Origin: Drechmeria coniospora
Taxonomy: Eukaryota; Ascomycota; Sordariomycetes; Hypocreales; Ophiocordycipitaceae
DNA length: 64,000 nucleotides
Direction: 5' to 3'
Assembly: GCF_001625195.1 (NCBI RefSeq)
Contig: NC_054389.1
Span: forward strand, 11,776,520 to 11,840,519
The position numbers were made by a program, and so were the translations under genes. The notes under the pieces are model-generated. The model was given only the letters and a program-made list of their open reading frames with translations. It searched no databases and had not been told where the DNA came from. The first letter of the stretch is position 1, and each line of letters opens with the position of its first letter. Shown piece after piece: positions 43,401-55,914 of this stretch.

Positions 43401-46000
43401 GATACCTGCTTGGCCAGAGGAAGCCACCGTTCAAACGCAGTTTCCCAAGCGGCGAGGACGCCCGCTGTTGGATATTCCATTTGCCGCAGAAGGCTGCGCA
43501 TTCTTTTCTGGAACGCAACGGTTCCGGTGAACCGGAAGGCTGGGGAAGTAAGCTCTTGATAGACGTTGCGGTTGCGCAGCACAGAAGAAATTGTTTTGCT
43601 CGAGGTGCTGCTCATCCTGAGAGTTTGCTCCTCGAGAACGTATCGGATGCAAGACGTCACTATTTGGCACGTGTCGATTTCTGCGGTGCATAGCGACACC
43701 AAGAGAGTCGTTTCGAGCTTGGACGACGACGCCATCGTCTCGGGCACGTCGTTGAGTACATCTATCAGGCCCTGCGACTATGAGAATGGTTCCTGAAAAC
43801 GGAAGCAGGTTGATAGGTACCAACTGACAGGGATGGCTTTGAAAAGAATCAAACGGCCTTCAAGGAACCGATGCAATTCTCGTATGTCCATGGCTGCGTT
43901 GTTTTGGGCCTTGATGCCGTCGCAGAGAGAGAGTAGGACTTTCGAGCTAGTATGCGTGTTAGACCACTCGTCTCCGATGCGACATATCCGGAGCCGCACA
44001 CATGCCTTTGCTTTCGAAGAGAGTCCCATACTGGGCGGGCCACAAGTTGGCGTTCAGCATCAAGGGCTGGATAGCAATCTTGGGCCTCCACCAGGATCCT
44101 CCTGGCTACGTCGGTGGCCAAGCGGCGGATTGATGAGTCGGGCGAGAAGGCACAGAAAAGCAACGGTTTGACAAAGTCCGATTCTGAATCACCGTCGGTC
44201 ATCTCCTCCAAGAGGGGATTCGGGAAGGCTTCTAAGAATCGCATGACGGCGTACATGAACTCCCCAACGCCGTCTTTTTGCGGCTCATCCTTGGGTGAAA
44301 CGATGAAGCGGTCACAATGCTTCTATGGCCCGTCAGCAGAGCGACGCGCAACACGGCGGCGATGGAAGGAACCAACCTGCAAGTGGGCGCGCATAAAGGG
44401 AACGGCAACGTCGAGCAACGCCGTGCGACATGGGTCCTGAGAGCGCGTCGCAAAGTATGAACAAGCCTGGACGAGGGCTATTTTGAACCTGTTGGGTGCC
44501 GATGGGGCGATGCAAGTGTCTATGAGGGTATCGACACACCCGTTCAGGTTCAAATTGACGAGGCTGACAAAGGCTCCCGTGATCATCTCTTGATCAAACG
44601 ATCGACGTACGGAGGGCGAGGATGGTGGCGACATGGAGAAGATGGCGTTTTTCACCTCATCCTGGACATCTAGGGCATAGCTTACGAGGGCCGAGTCGGT
44701 CTCGACGGTGAAGTGACGAGCGGCGCGGAGAAGGGTGACGAGGCAGTACCCAGCCTGCTCATTGCCATTCCAGAGCGCCTTCCGCAGGGCGTCCAGAAAG
44801 GCGACTTTTTTCACGACGCTGTTGCTCCTGGCCTCCTTCATGTTACCGGCCACCTGGAAGACGTCGGGAAGGAGGAGGACCAGGGTCAGCTGCAACGGGT
44901 ACAGGACGGTCTTTCTTTTCCCGACGTCGACTCCCGTCTGGGTCATGTCGAACAAGGTGTCGACGGCACCGTCGAGCTTCTTGTGGAGCGTGTGGAGGCG
45001 GACGAACTGATGGGGACAACGATCAATCCAGCTCGTGATGAGCAGGGGGAGAACGACGGCGATGGTATTCTGGCATGGCTTGCAAAAATGAAGGTAGCTG
45101 GGGCAGATCTCCTGGATGATGAGGCCGAGCTTCGAATCGTCGACGCAGAAAAAGGACAGGAGGCGCAAGGTGACAAGAGCGGACCTCTCGACAGCCATGG
45201 AGGAGGACGGCGAAGGGTCCGAGGTCGCATCGGGGAACGAGGTGTTGCGGATGCCGTAGATGACGTTTTTGACGTAGGCAAACGAAGCCGACCAGTTGGA
45301 GGCGGTGGCAGATTCGACAATCGTCTGGATGTGGGCATCCAGCTCCGCCAGACCGGGCACGAGAGAAGCGGCGACCTCGGCGGAAGCTGGGCCGTCGACT
45401 CGTTGCTGCTGTCGCCGAGAGGCATCGGAAAGGGGCAGAGAAAGGTTTCGGCGGGCTATCTGTTCGACGAGAAGCTGTGCGGGAAGCACGTACTGGTCGG
45501 GGATGGGGTCGAGAAGCTGCTTCAGCAAGTCGAAGAGGCGAGAGACGACATCGTCGGCCAACGGGGGTGGCGGATTGTGGCAGGCAGCCGCATCGCCCCT
45601 CGCGGTCAGACGAGAGCAACTGGAAGAGAAGCAGTCGGCGAGCAAGGCGACAATGTATAGCTCCGACTGCAAGACATGAGGAGGGTGCGAGGCAAGAGCT
45701 GCCGAGGCGAAGGGTCGGGCGAAGGACTGCAGCAAGGCAAGAAGAGAGTCGGCGATGACGCCGAAAGTGGCGGGTGCCTTGCTGAGATTGACCAAGGTCT
45801 CGCGTGTTGTTCGCAGGATGTCGTCGTTGTCGAGCTCCGGGCCACAAGTTCCCGTCGAACGTGGGAGCTGTCGGCCGCTTCGTTAGCTCACGATGATTCT
45901 TGGAAGCGGACAAGGATGGTGACGGAGGGTAGCGGGAAACACATACTCGAGTGGCGACTCTGTCAACGAGACAGCCGATGAGGCCGGCGTCCCCCTTCAT
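37438..46000 (-). CDS. IRA1: Neurofibromin/IRA-type Ras GTPase-activating protein
   Basis: Negative regulator of Ras-cAMP signalling. Twelve exons: 46000-45947, 45867-44377, 44322-44000, 43946-43829, 43771-42019, 41949-41660, 41584-41297, 41239-40868, 40807-40721, 40599-40427, 40351-39675 and 39596-37438, giving about 2594 aa. All phases close. The Ras-GAP domain starts near residue 1247 (ENESEILRRSSVTTK; R1254 fits the arginine finger) and has the FLR...PA motif FLRFICPAIVAPES (1365-). A Sec14-like segment (GLFIDATCYNGRG) and a PH-like segment (FRLADIDEATTP to HTAKGKYGKD) follow. The remaining ~900 residues are helical repeats. The joins after exons 3 and 4 are the least certain. Two introns (41240-41296 and 40808-40867) are multiples of three without stops. 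Symbol by family; yeast has two copies. Confidence 0.93.
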
Positions 46001-48876
46001 TGCCTTGGATGCATGCAAGGAAGCTGGGCTGGGGTTCGCTGGTAGGTTGACCTCCCACGTTGCCCGAGGCACTCGTTTATGGCTGGCGAAAGACGCACGA
46101 ACACTGACCGACCATGACCCCACACCACACAGCAATGCCGAGCAATGCTGCTTAGTCAACCGAGAGAAGCTACCATTATCACAATTATAAGTAGAGTACA
46201 GTACAAAGCACAGTAAGTATACAAGTACTCGGTAGGTGTAAATACTTACAGTATACTGTACTCGGCATTATTACGGTACGGCGTAGGTGCACGTACTCTA
46301 GGCTTGGAGTACGGAGAGGGCACTAATTAATGTACATGTATTAATACTACTTGTATTTGTACGGTACGGCACGCGCACCCCTATCTTGGTGCCTTGCACT
46401 GGAGGTACACGCACTGTACATACTAGGTACTTGATACGCCTTGTCGAACTGCAAGTACGGAGTGCAACGACACCTATTAGCGGTCGAACCATGCTGAGAG
46501 GACTTGTACTTGCAGTTACTACTAATTAATACCAAGATACCTAATAGGTACTGACCTGATGTACTAGGCAGGTTAGTAGGTAGGTAAGTAATAGGTACTA
46601 CCCTACGGTAGGGATTATCTACTGCACTGTACTCTGTACTTGAGTAATAGTTGGCATCGGTCGCGGAAATTGCTCGGCAAGTCGCTGGCCCGTTCGTCCA
46701 GCGTGCAACAAGTCCCTGCAACGTCGTGTGGAGGGGACGGCATGACAGTGCATTCGCCAGTATAGCGCTACTATTGCTGCATCATTGCCGCGTTGGTAAC
46801 CGTACTATTGGGACATCCCATAGGTGTATATAATTTCGTCGTCGTTTCTCTGAGAGACCCGTGGCACGAACCGCTCAGGAGAAAGGCATAAATTCGGTCG
46901 AGATATTCGAGGTGCGCAAGGGCCGTCACGTCGTGACATGCACCGCAAAATGGCTGGTCTGATTGAACGGAAGTATCGTTTGGCGTATATAATGGCGAGG
47001 CCACGGATAGTCCAAGGCGAGTAATGCGAAGCATGTGGACCAAGCCCCGTGACAACATGGAGCAACGACTGCGGCGGCTTAACTCCTTTGGTGGGAAGGA
47101 CACTGTCGCAACCAATTGCGGCACCAAAGTACGTTGATGCGAAGGATGGCGATGACGACGACAAACGATATGTGCAAGCAAGCCGGAGAACGTTGCAAGT
47201 AGCAGCGGAATGGTGGGATGCCTGGTTCGGGGTAAGTGCCATTGTTGATAATTATACGCCTCATCAGGTTTGGTGGCTTGTCATGTATATACCTGTAAGT
47301 ATCTGTAAGTAAGTGCTGCAAGTGCTAGTACCTATGTTACGGAGTACGGAGTACGGAGTAGCGAGGCACTAATAATACCTTGTACCTGACTTAGTACTGC
47401 TAAGGCTAGGCTCGCCGGGAAACGAGGCTCCACCGTGCGACGAGTTTCATCAACGTGCTCGGCACGAATACTGTAATTACTTGCTTGTACGAATACAAGT
47501 AAATGTACGAGTGCAGATAGGACTTGACTCGACAAAGATCCGCGACTTGAAGTCGGTCGTACTAGCATCCCCCTAGAACGGCTTCCTTGTGGATGGAGGT
47601 TGATGTTCTAAAAGACGTCGGATGGCAGTGGCAGGTAGATTTCAGTCAGACGGCCGATTTCAATCCATTCTTCCGTCAAAACATTTCATCACCGATAGCT
47701 ACTTGGTGTTACCTTTGTAAGTACCAAAGCATACAACGTACGGCACTCGTCCATCGGTACTCTGTAGTTGTGCACCTATTATTACTGCAACTGCAAGTGC
47801 ACATGGCAAGTGCATGAGCATTGCTCTTCAGTGGCCATTATTACTTAAGCATGCCAGGTGCTTGCCTACATGGACGCGCAGTGCTCGCACAGACTCGCAA
47901 TCCTTGGACGTGGTTACATGTACGGAGTACGTAAGTACTCGTACTTGCATTGCATGTACAGTACTTGCATAAAAGTACTTGCTGTCATTTGCAGCAATCC
48001 GTGTTCTATTGCATTGGTGCCTGAGGAACCCGCCGCCTGAATGAGGGGGCCATAATGCAGCACGCAAGTGGCACACGAAAGCATCACACCATACGGAGTC
48101 CATTACTTGCACCTCTCGTCCATGCGACAAATCAGCGTCTCTTGGTGTGCTTCCTGATGCCCAAGTCTTCCTCACTCTCTTCTCCGCACCGCAATGCCGT
48201 TGAAACTCAGCAATGCTCAAGTACTTGCCCCTGGGTTGTTCGCATACAAGTACTACTGTACTTGGGCCCAAGGAGGCATTTTCTGACGAGACAGAGTCCC
48301 TTGGCTTCCTGCACCGACTCTAATCAGGACAAATGCCGCGAGAAGACGGCGGGTACCAGCAATCGACGAAAACTTGGCTGCAATCTTTCGAGTGCGCAGA
48401 AATGACACGGATATCTACTTTCCACGCTACCACCATCGGGGGCATCCAAGAAAGCCATAGATCGCATGTAAGTAGACCGCCATGAAGCCTGCCATGAAAC
48501 CCGCCATGAAACCCGCCATGGCAACTGACATGTGCATGCAAATGCAGCAGGCTTGAACATATATCCGTCTCGCGCTCATTGCATGACTGCTGAAAAAAAT
48601 GCAAAAAAAAAAAGAGATATCCATTAGTAGAGTACTTCGGACTCCCTGCACGACCCACATTGCTTGAAGCAACAGGGCCGTCCTCGAAGCATCAGTGGGC
48701 TCCGAAACCTCGTCAGCACCGGGGCATCGGCTCACAAAGCACAGTTCATTATTCACCGCACCGAAAAAAAGTCATTGGCCCGATAATCGAGCTCCCACAA
48801 TTCGTCGTATCGTAGTCATCAAGTAATGCAGCAACGGTGCTTGCTACAGGAAACGGCATTCAACCAAGCCTGAATA
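46001..48876. other. Repeat-rich spacer
   Basis: No gene recognised in 2.9 kb. GTAC-word blocks lie at 46190-46650, 47290-47380 (tacggag tandem, 47338-47360) and 47690-47960 (gtacggagtac at 47920-47930). A catgaaacccgc repeat of four units is at 48480-48525, and a poly-A run at 48597-48612. The right end should hold the RIB3 3' region. Confidence 0.5.
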
Positions 48877-49638
48877 TCAACCGGCAGGACAGTTCGATCC
48901 GACAGCGGCAAGCTGACCATATTCCCCTTCAACGTATGCTACCAGATCCTCCATGGTGCAAACCTTGATGCCCCAACGCTTTCCAAAGGCGAGACAGTCG
49001 TTTCGAATCATCATCCTGCCTCCGACGTATTCCGTCTTGCCGTCTGGGTCCGCGTCTCCATCAAGCACCATTTCGCCGAGAACACCAGCAAGATGCTTCC
49101 CAGCCAGGCGACACAGCTCCACGACAGCCTCGGTGTGACCCTGCCTGCGGCGGATTCCCTCGTCAACAGCCCGCAAGGGAAGAATGTGCCCGGGACGGCC
49201 AAAGGTCATGGGGGTGCTGGCAGGGTCTGCGAGCAGCCGGCAGGTACGTGCCCTGTCCTCGGCGGAGATGCCGGTGGAGATGGACGGGTGGACGCCGTCG
49301 ACGGTGACGCTGAATGCCGCGCTGTTGGGGTCGGCATTTTCCTTGACCATGAGAGGCAGGCCGAGTTCGTCGGCCCTTGATTGCGGAATCGGTGCGCAGA
49401 TGAAACCGGACGTATGCTTGACCATAAAGGCCATCTTGCCGGACGTCATGTCTTCTGCAGCAATCATCAAGTCGCCTTCATTTTCGCCATGGCTGTCGAA
49501 AACGATGACAAACTCGCCCCTCGCTGGACAAGATTTGAGTCGAGATTCGTACTACGATGGAGAAAACTCACCAAAGGCGCCGATCGTTTCCTCGATGGAC
49601 GCAACGCCCGCAGGCTTTCTATCTTTGCTGACGGTCAT
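48877..49638 (-). CDS. RIB3: 3,4-dihydroxy-2-butanone 4-phosphate synthase
   Basis: Riboflavin pathway enzyme that converts ribulose 5-phosphate to 3,4-dihydroxy-2-butanone 4-phosphate plus formate. Two exons, 49638-49572 and 49523-48877, with a 48-nt intron (GTGAGT donor, GTCCAG acceptor), give 237 aa, as expected for a monofunctional fungal RIB3. The join yields IGAFARGEFVIVFDSHGENEGDLMIAAED, with the acidic metal-binding ENEGD motif. Other hallmarks are FMVKHTSGFICAPI, HPSISTGISAEDRA, FGRPGHILPL and RRQGHTEAVVELCRLAG. No fused GTP cyclohydrolase II domain is present. Confidence 0.96.
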
Positions 49639-50885
49639 GTTTGTTGGTGTAGAGCAAACGTGAAGCTTTGTACCATGAATCAAGATGGAACGGGGGAAAA
49701 AGCTGCCGAGTAGGAATGTGAAGCAAAGACGAAATCACTTCCATCGACACAATGGCCATTATATAGCCGCAAAGAAAAGAGGTCTGTTGATAATCACGTC
49801 TTCTTCGCCGGCTGCTGTTTCTGAAGCAGTATTCTCACGGCATTTCGTTTTGCCTCGGCAAGGAAATATCCATGTGGTAGCCCATTACAGCTGGACACGC
49901 AGAGAAATCACGCAAGAGTCGCAATGTCTTGACCATCCCTTTTGGTTCGAGACAGATTCATTTCTGATGGGAGTTCAGGTTGCCATACTAGCGAAAGAAG
50001 CTGCCTGTGGTTGTGAAACAGGGCGGATGCAGATCGGCGACATGGGTAAACATATTCGCCGACGGACCGAGACTATAAGTCTCCGAACGATGAATACGCC
50101 GCAACTCGGAATAGGTACCGATAGAATGCCCCCGAGGCTCCTTCTCACGAGATCTGGTCCGCCGAATTACCCGACAGGCCATCGGTTGCGCAGCCACTGT
50201 CGCGCTGCCCACGGCTTGCGAGACGAAGCAAAAACCATGGCTAGATGCGATGGGCAGGCTGGCTTCGCCGCGGCGGAACTCGGCGGTGTTGCATTTAAGA
50301 CTTTCAAGTATCGCCTATCTGTGTTCCAGAATGCTGAGAACGATCATGGTGTCTTTGATCATGGAATGAAGGCAAGTCGTGCCCGTTCATATATTGCCCT
50401 CTGTCTTACCGTGGGACCATTTGAATATGGCATTTTTTCTTATTCCATTATTCGCAGAGAATATGTTGGAAACCGAGTGTGAGTGAGTGTGACATGTATT
50501 GGCTGCTCCTTTGCTGCTGCGTGTCAAAAGATGTTCAGCAGGATGAAGTTTTTGGTATAGGGCCGACGACACGGGGTCAGGAGAGCAAGAAATGTCGATT
50601 CGGCCGTCACATTGGCAATCACCACTAGCTGCGTGACTTTGTCGATCGGTCCGCTGCATGTCTCTGATTCGGCCTCCTCTCGGATCCTATGCGTCCGAGC
50701 AATACTTGATCCGTTTGGTTGCCCATGTGATCATATCAACCTCGCCGCAGACACGGACGGGGACACAGATACGGACACGGCACACTTACACACACCCAAG
50801 CCTAACAGTCCGAACGGAACATGAAAATTTGAGTTATTGCCGTATTTCGACTGCCAGCTATATGTTCATTCAGCAGGTTGCAACA
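49639..50885. other. Divergent spacer RIB3/MFS gene
   Basis: Carries both promoters. A 265-codon frame (49685-50482, +) is open but shows no family likeness, low-complexity pattern or membrane helices, and is not called as a gene. A cggacacagata-type short repeat occurs at 50751-50782. Confidence 0.4.
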
Positions 50886-52658
50886 ATGAGTCACGCAGAA
50901 CCGGTGCTGGAGAATCAGCCGCAGGAAGAGGAGGAGAAGCGAATGGCCCACCAGAAATCAGAGGATGTCGACGTGGACATGCCATACACCCTTCTCAGCA
51001 AAAACGAGAGGCGCTGCATCACGGCGTTGATTGCTTTTGCTGCCTGGTTCTCGACCTTGAGCAGTTTCATCTTCTACCCAGCCATCTCCCGGATTGCAAG
51101 CGACCTCGGTACCACGACGCAGCTCATCCACATCACCGTCACTGCCTACCTCCTCGTCTCCGGTGTCGCCCCGTCCATCTTGGGGGGCGCAGCAGATAGT
51201 TTTGGGCGACGGCCGGTGTATCTTCTTGCCTTGACGCTGTACGTCGGCGCCAGCATCGGCTGCACACTGCAAAATTCGCTGCCGGCCTTGCTGGTGCTGC
51301 GTGTAGCCCAAGCGGCGGGAATATCAGGTGCGTCTCGACTCGAGCAATGGACGAGCCGGCCGGCTCACGCAATGCCTAGCGACCGTTTCGGTGGCGTACG
51401 GTGTCGTCGCGGACATTGCCCCTCCGAGTGAACGTGGAGCGTACGTCGGCGCTGTTTCTTTCGGGTAAGCAATGACGACCACAAGGGAGTGTCGGACGAC
51501 CATGGCGCCATCCGGAACTGACAACGAGCAGCATCACAACAGCGCCCAGCATTGGCCCCGTGATTGGCGGTGCTCTGGCCCACGGGCCTGGATGGAGATG
51601 GATATTCGGATTTCTCGCCATCGCCTCGGGCGTTTGCCTCGCCGCCATCATGGTATGCCTGCCGGAGACCAACCGAGGGCTGGTCGGAAACGGCGGCAGC
51701 AAGCCGCCTCCGTACTGCAACCCGCTCTTCACCGCCATCATACGACCGTGGAAACGGAATCACGGCCTGGAGGCGCCGCTTGACCTTTCCAAAGCTGGAG
51801 CAGGCAACCCGCTGAAGAGCTTGGCGATGCTGGGACGAAAGGACACGGCGACGAACATTGTGGCCGGCGGGATCCTGTACGTCGTCTACTGTTGCGTCCA
51901 CACGTCGCTTTCGTCGACATTCATCCAGGTCTACTCCTTCAACGAGTTGCAGGCCGGCTTGGTATATTTGTCCTTTGGTGCCGGCGCCGTCCTCTCGACT
52001 CTGGTGTCGGCAAAGCTCATCGACCACGACTACCATGTCACGGCCAAGACGCACGGGCTACCAGAGAAGCATTTGAACGGGGACGAGCTGCTGTCGTTTC
52101 CCATCGAAAAGGCCCGAATGAGAAGCGTATGCGTCCCGTCCGTTTCGTCCGTCGCCTTTACTGTTCTCTATGGATGGCTCGCCGATAAGGAGGTGGTGAG
52201 TTTTGCTGTCTTTTCCCTTTCCATCCTTGAACCGCAGGGCATTTTGCGGAAATGGACAGGGCTGGCCGCTCACCGACTGACCGGTTCCGATAGCACTTTG
52301 CGGCCGTCTTGACCGTTCTATTCTTCATGGGCTGGTCGATTCAGACCTGCTTCAATGTAGGCACCTTCCGTAACGGCTTCCCATTTCGAATGGTGCAACT
52401 AAGAGCATGCAGATTATCAATACGATCTTGATCGACATCAACCAGGATGCACCCGCCACCGCCCAGGCAGCGTTCAACCTCGTCCGGTGCATCTTGGCGG
52501 CCGCCTTTATCGCTTGTCTCCAAGAGATGATTGACGGCATAGGTCTCGGATGGACATTTACCATCCTAGGTTCATGCTGCTCCGTTTCTGCGCTGTTGTT
52601 TTTCGTCGAATCGCGGTACGGCTGGAGCTGGAGATTGGCTCGGAACAGCGTAGGGTAG
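50886..52658 (+). CDS. MFS drug:H+ antiporter-like transporter
   Basis: Plasma-membrane major facilitator transporter. Five exons, 50886-51327, 51380-51464, 51532-52195, 52294-52356 and 52404-52658 (introns 52, 67, 98 and 47 nt), give 502 aa. A hydrophilic N-tail of ~40 residues precedes the first helix (CITALIAFAAWFSTLSSFIFYPAI). Motif A is GGAADSFGRRPVYL. The antiporter motif C-like segment APSIGPVIGGALAH is produced by the second join. A long central loop follows after helix 6 and then the second helix bundle to FTILGSCCSVSALLFFVESRYGW. This fits the 12-helix DHA1 group. The substrate cannot be told. The start at 50886 is preferred over the upstream in-frame 50658, which lies in simple-repeat DNA. 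Confidence 0.88.
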
Positions 52659-53192
52659 GAAGCTGGGAGCCACCAACGGACATGATCATGCCAGGCTCAT
52701 GATGCACCGTGTCTGTGTGTTTCCGTGGTTTCTAGTGTGAGTCGAGTGGCGATACGGCTGGAGCAGGAGATTGGCTACTTTCGTATGCGTAGGAATAATC
52801 ACCATCGACGACGACGAAGCATGCTTGCCACAAGAAATGTACCACGCATCAGCCGCGATGGCGAATGACGAGGCACATGAAACAGTGACTGGTTGATGAT
52901 TATATTCCTTTGCGGCACGACGTAAACCAGGCTGACGGGTGTCGTTGGACGGACCTCGAAAGGAACTCGGCCAAAACCCTGACGCCAGTAGCGAAGTAGT
53001 CATCACTTGACCAGCCGTACTGCCTGAACGCAGTCGGCCGCTTCACCGCCCTGGCCGGAACGAGTCTTGCCACCTCCGTGCTGGCACTGGCCCTCACAGA
53101 GACGGCCGGAGATGCTTCTACCATCCACCCGCCGCAGATGGCCACTCCTTTTTCTTCCGCCACGGCCCGCGGCTTTGGACGTTTCGTGAAGC
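52659..53192. other. Spacer
   Basis: No gene recognised; likely terminator of the MFS gene and promoter of the next ORF. Confidence 0.35.
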
Positions 53193-54305
53193 GTGCTGCG
53201 AACCGTGAACGAGTCTCCTCACATCAGCCCTTTTACCTCTCGATGCCTGTCGATTCCTTCCACGACAGCTCACACCAAGAGCCGCACTCGAATGAATTTT
53301 TCCTTTGCCGTACTGGCTCGATATTATGAACGATCAGTATGGCAACTCTACTACCGACTTCGGCGTGGCGAGTCGAGCGATGACTTGTACCGACACATCC
53401 CTGGCCATGGCTTCATCTCTCGGCTGACGAGGGCGACGGGCAGTATTGACCTCCTCTTGGAGCACCGACAATACAGAGTTGGCTTCCTGAATTCTAACGT
53501 TGCTGTCGAAAACCTCTGTTTCTTATCGACCGAGCTGGCCCTCGCCGACGCGGCCTACTTTGCCACCCACGTCGAGCACCCTGGACTCGAACGCCGCAAC
53601 CTTGCGGCACCCGACACGCCGTGGATTCGCCATGGGGGTTTCTACGTCGGAGGCCTTTGGGCCTTTGCCGGGAACGTATATCTGGATGTCTTCTGCGGCG
53701 CCATTTCGTCCTTGGGTGTGACGGAAGTCGTCGACGAATTCTGGCAGCACCACGCGGCCTCGGGATTCTATGTGACGGCCGACTATGCGTCCACGCGGCA
53801 GACGCTGACGGATGTTGTCGATAAAACGCCCTCTAGCAGCGATAGTCGGACGCCGTCTAAAATAAATAGCTCTTTGGCCTTGGCGAGCTCTGGAACCATG
53901 AGTGTGCCATCCATTCGACAGGCCCTTTCCACGACTTTCCACCCAGGTGGCTTCCTACGAACAGCAGATGACTTTGATACGTTCTGCACCGCCATTCCAT
54001 CTGGCAGCCTTTTTCCGAAGATAAAACAACTTTCTTCACAGCTTGACCGCCCTCTCGGCCGTACGAGATATGGTGAAGAGATAAGAGGTAGAGACGCCAC
54101 CGACACGCATGCCAACTGCATCGGCTACACGAAAAATCTCACCGCCGAGGACATGTCGTACAGCATGAACCTGCCGTGCCGGCGACAGATTACCTTTGCA
54201 TACCGCGCAAACGGCCCAAATCACCGGCTTCGTGTCCATTCACGGTCCCCATCAGGAGCACGCCATCTGTTGCGACCACACGTCTGCGGGCACGCTGCAC
54301 TTTAG
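53193..54305 (+). CDS. Unrecognised 370-aa ORF
   Basis: One open frame of 370 codons. A second ATG at 53292 would give 337 aa. No family recognised. The middle has an ordered look (YRHIPGHGFISRLTRATGSI, ENLCFLSTELALADAAYF, HGGFYVGGLWAFAGNVYLDV, VVDEFWQHHAASGFYVTADY), while the region after residue ~215 is Ser/Thr-rich and low in complexity. No signal peptide is clear. The last ~40 residues (RANGPNHRLRVHSRSPSGAR) look less protein-like and may follow a missed splice or frameshift. It could be a lineage-specific gene. Confidence 0.45.
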   Translation: MLRTVNESPHISPFTSRCLSIPSTTAHTKSRTRMNFSFAVLARYYERSVWQLYYRLRRGESSDDLYRHIPGHGFISRLTRATGSIDLLLEHRQYRVGFLNSNVAVENLCFLSTELALADAAYFATHVEHPGLERRNLAAPDTPWIRHGGFYVGGLWAFAGNVYLDVFCGAISSLGVTEVVDEFWQHHAASGFYVTADYASTRQTLTDVVDKTPSSSDSRTPSKINSSLALASSGTMSVPSIRQALSTTFHPGGFLRTADDFDTFCTAIPSGSLFPKIKQLSSQLDRPLGRTRYGEEIRGRDATDTHANCIGYTKNLTAEDMSYSMNLPCRRQITFAYRANGPNHRLRVHSRSPSGARHLLRPHVCGHAAL

Positions 54306-54888
54306 GGTGGCTGCCTGCGAGACTCGGAACAGGCTATTGTACATTGCAATACCGTAACTGACGCATAAGCTGCTCAAGGTGCCTACCAGCTGGACGAACA
54401 CACCGTTGCATATCGCAAAAACGCCTCCAATGCCCCGACATCTACTCCGTACTCGAGCAAGGAATTTCAAAAGAATGTGGTTATCAAACCATTGTCTATC
54501 GTGCCGTACTGCGACTCCCGGTTGTTTGCAACCCGCACATGTATTTGCTTGTACGGCGTCAAGTAAGTATAGTATAACACTGTATGATTAATCATTACAG
54601 CACAAGCACTGTAATGTAGGTGTGATTACGGAGTGCTTGCACACACGATCAAGGCCGAGGCCGGGACGCTCCAGGACAATACGGTACACCTGCGTGTACT
54701 TGACGTGCAGCGGCAGAGGTGTGTGGCAGGTGTACTCGTGCTTGCAAACGAACAGGCACAAGTTGCTACAACCCTCCTCCGAGCGATGGGCGTCCGAGGC
54801 AATTGTGCATGTGCTACCGAGGTATGCACGCGAGGTGGTCCATCGATGGGTGAAGCGGTGATGCAGCTTCGACGGGCATGAGACAACG
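54306..54888. other. Spacer
   Basis: Convergent spacer before the mitochondrial carrier 3' end; nothing recognised. GTAC words are near 54555-54620. Confidence 0.35.
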
Positions 54889-55788
54889 TCATTTCCACTC
54901 GACGGGCACGGGCACGGCTGCGGGTGCGGGTGCGGGTGCCGTGTCGAACGCTGCCACGGTCGTTTGGCCATGTCCCATCTCGCGCATGATCCATTCGTAA
55001 ACGGCCCATTGTACGGCGTTGACGACGAATGCGCGGACGCTGCAGGCGACCAAGCCGCGGAAGAAGACCTCGGGCCCGTGCCGACGGTACGCTTCCCTCG
55101 CAATCGTCAGGGCGCCCGAACGCTCGCCTCGCTCGCCCTGGGCCTGGACTCTCGTCTTGACGACGTCGAGGGGGAAGATGCTGACCCAAGTGGCAATGCC
55201 GGCGAGGCCTCCGCAGAGAAGCACCTTGGGCGCGTCGTGGGCGAGCGACGAGGACGGCCGAGAGGAGGCCGGCGAGGCGGGCCAGCTGCGGGTGGCGAGC
55301 TCGTACGACCAGAAGTAGAAGCCGTAGCCGATGCTGTCTCGGAGGGCCGTGACGAGACCCCCAAGGTAGAAGCCGCCGAGGCCGTGGCTGCGGCCAATCT
55401 GCCGGGCGACGGCCCAGCTCGAGAGGGCGGGCGAGGCCGTCTGGGCGCGACACTTGACGAGCTCCGTCGGCGTGCTCACGACCCAGATGGAGAGGCCGCC
55501 GAGGGCGCCGGCGAGCCAGGTGGCCAGGAGGCTGCGCCGCGTCGACAGGAGCCGGTTGAGGGCCGCCTCGGACCGGTTGTAGGAGACGAAGAGCAGGGCG
55601 TTGAGGGCGCCGTAGCCGAGCGTCGGCGCGGCGATGCCCGTCGTCAGCCTCGCCGCCAGGCCTCGAGCGTGGCGGGGCAGAGGGGAGGGCGACGATGCCT
55701 GCCGTCGGACCTTGATGATGTCGAGCGGGTTGCCGACGACGATGCCGAGGGCACCGCTCACGTAGCCGGCCCAGAAGTCGGCCGACAT
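54889..55788 (-). CDS. Mitochondrial carrier (SLC25 family)
   Basis: Inner-membrane metabolite carrier of 299 aa from one exon, the normal family length. Three ~100-residue repeats carry the signature: GNPLDIIKVRRQ, STPTELVKCRAQ and IFPLDVVKTRVQ. Each is followed by a second helix with aromatic or glycine motifs (GFYLGGLVTALRDSIGYGFYF, VFFRGLVACSVRAFVVNAVQWAVYEW). The PTELVK second signature occurs in carnitine, ornithine and Ymc-type carriers, but the substrate is not decided. The frame is open 128 codons further upstream; that part is a 57-bp tandem repeat and the Met at 55788 (MSADFWAGYVSGALG) matches the usual carrier start. The C-tail is Ala-Pro rich. Confidence 0.9.
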   Translation of the reverse strand: MSADFWAGYVSGALGIVVGNPLDIIKVRRQASSPSPLPRHARGLAARLTTGIAAPTLGYGALNALLFVSYNRSEAALNRLLSTRRSLLATWLAGALGGLSIWVVSTPTELVKCRAQTASPALSSWAVARQIGRSHGLGGFYLGGLVTALRDSIGYGFYFWSYELATRSWPASPASSRPSSSLAHDAPKVLLCGGLAGIATWVSIFPLDVVKTRVQAQGERGERSGALTIAREAYRRHGPEVFFRGLVACSVRAFVVNAVQWAVYEWIMREMGHGQTTVAAFDTAPAPAPAAVPVPVEWK

Positions 55789-55914
55789 GGATACGGCGTG
55801 GCGAGGCGCCGCGGCGGTCGAGGAGAACCGTGGCCGCCGGCCGCCGGCATCGTCTCGTGGGCGGATCGTGGGCGGATCGATGGACGGTACGCTATCGGAA
55901 CGGCATGCCGTCGA

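Noticed and set aside
49685..50482. 265-codon ORF between RIB3 and the MFS gene
   Set aside because: No recognisable motif, helix pattern or splice support; it occupies the divergent promoter region. Possible but not supportable.
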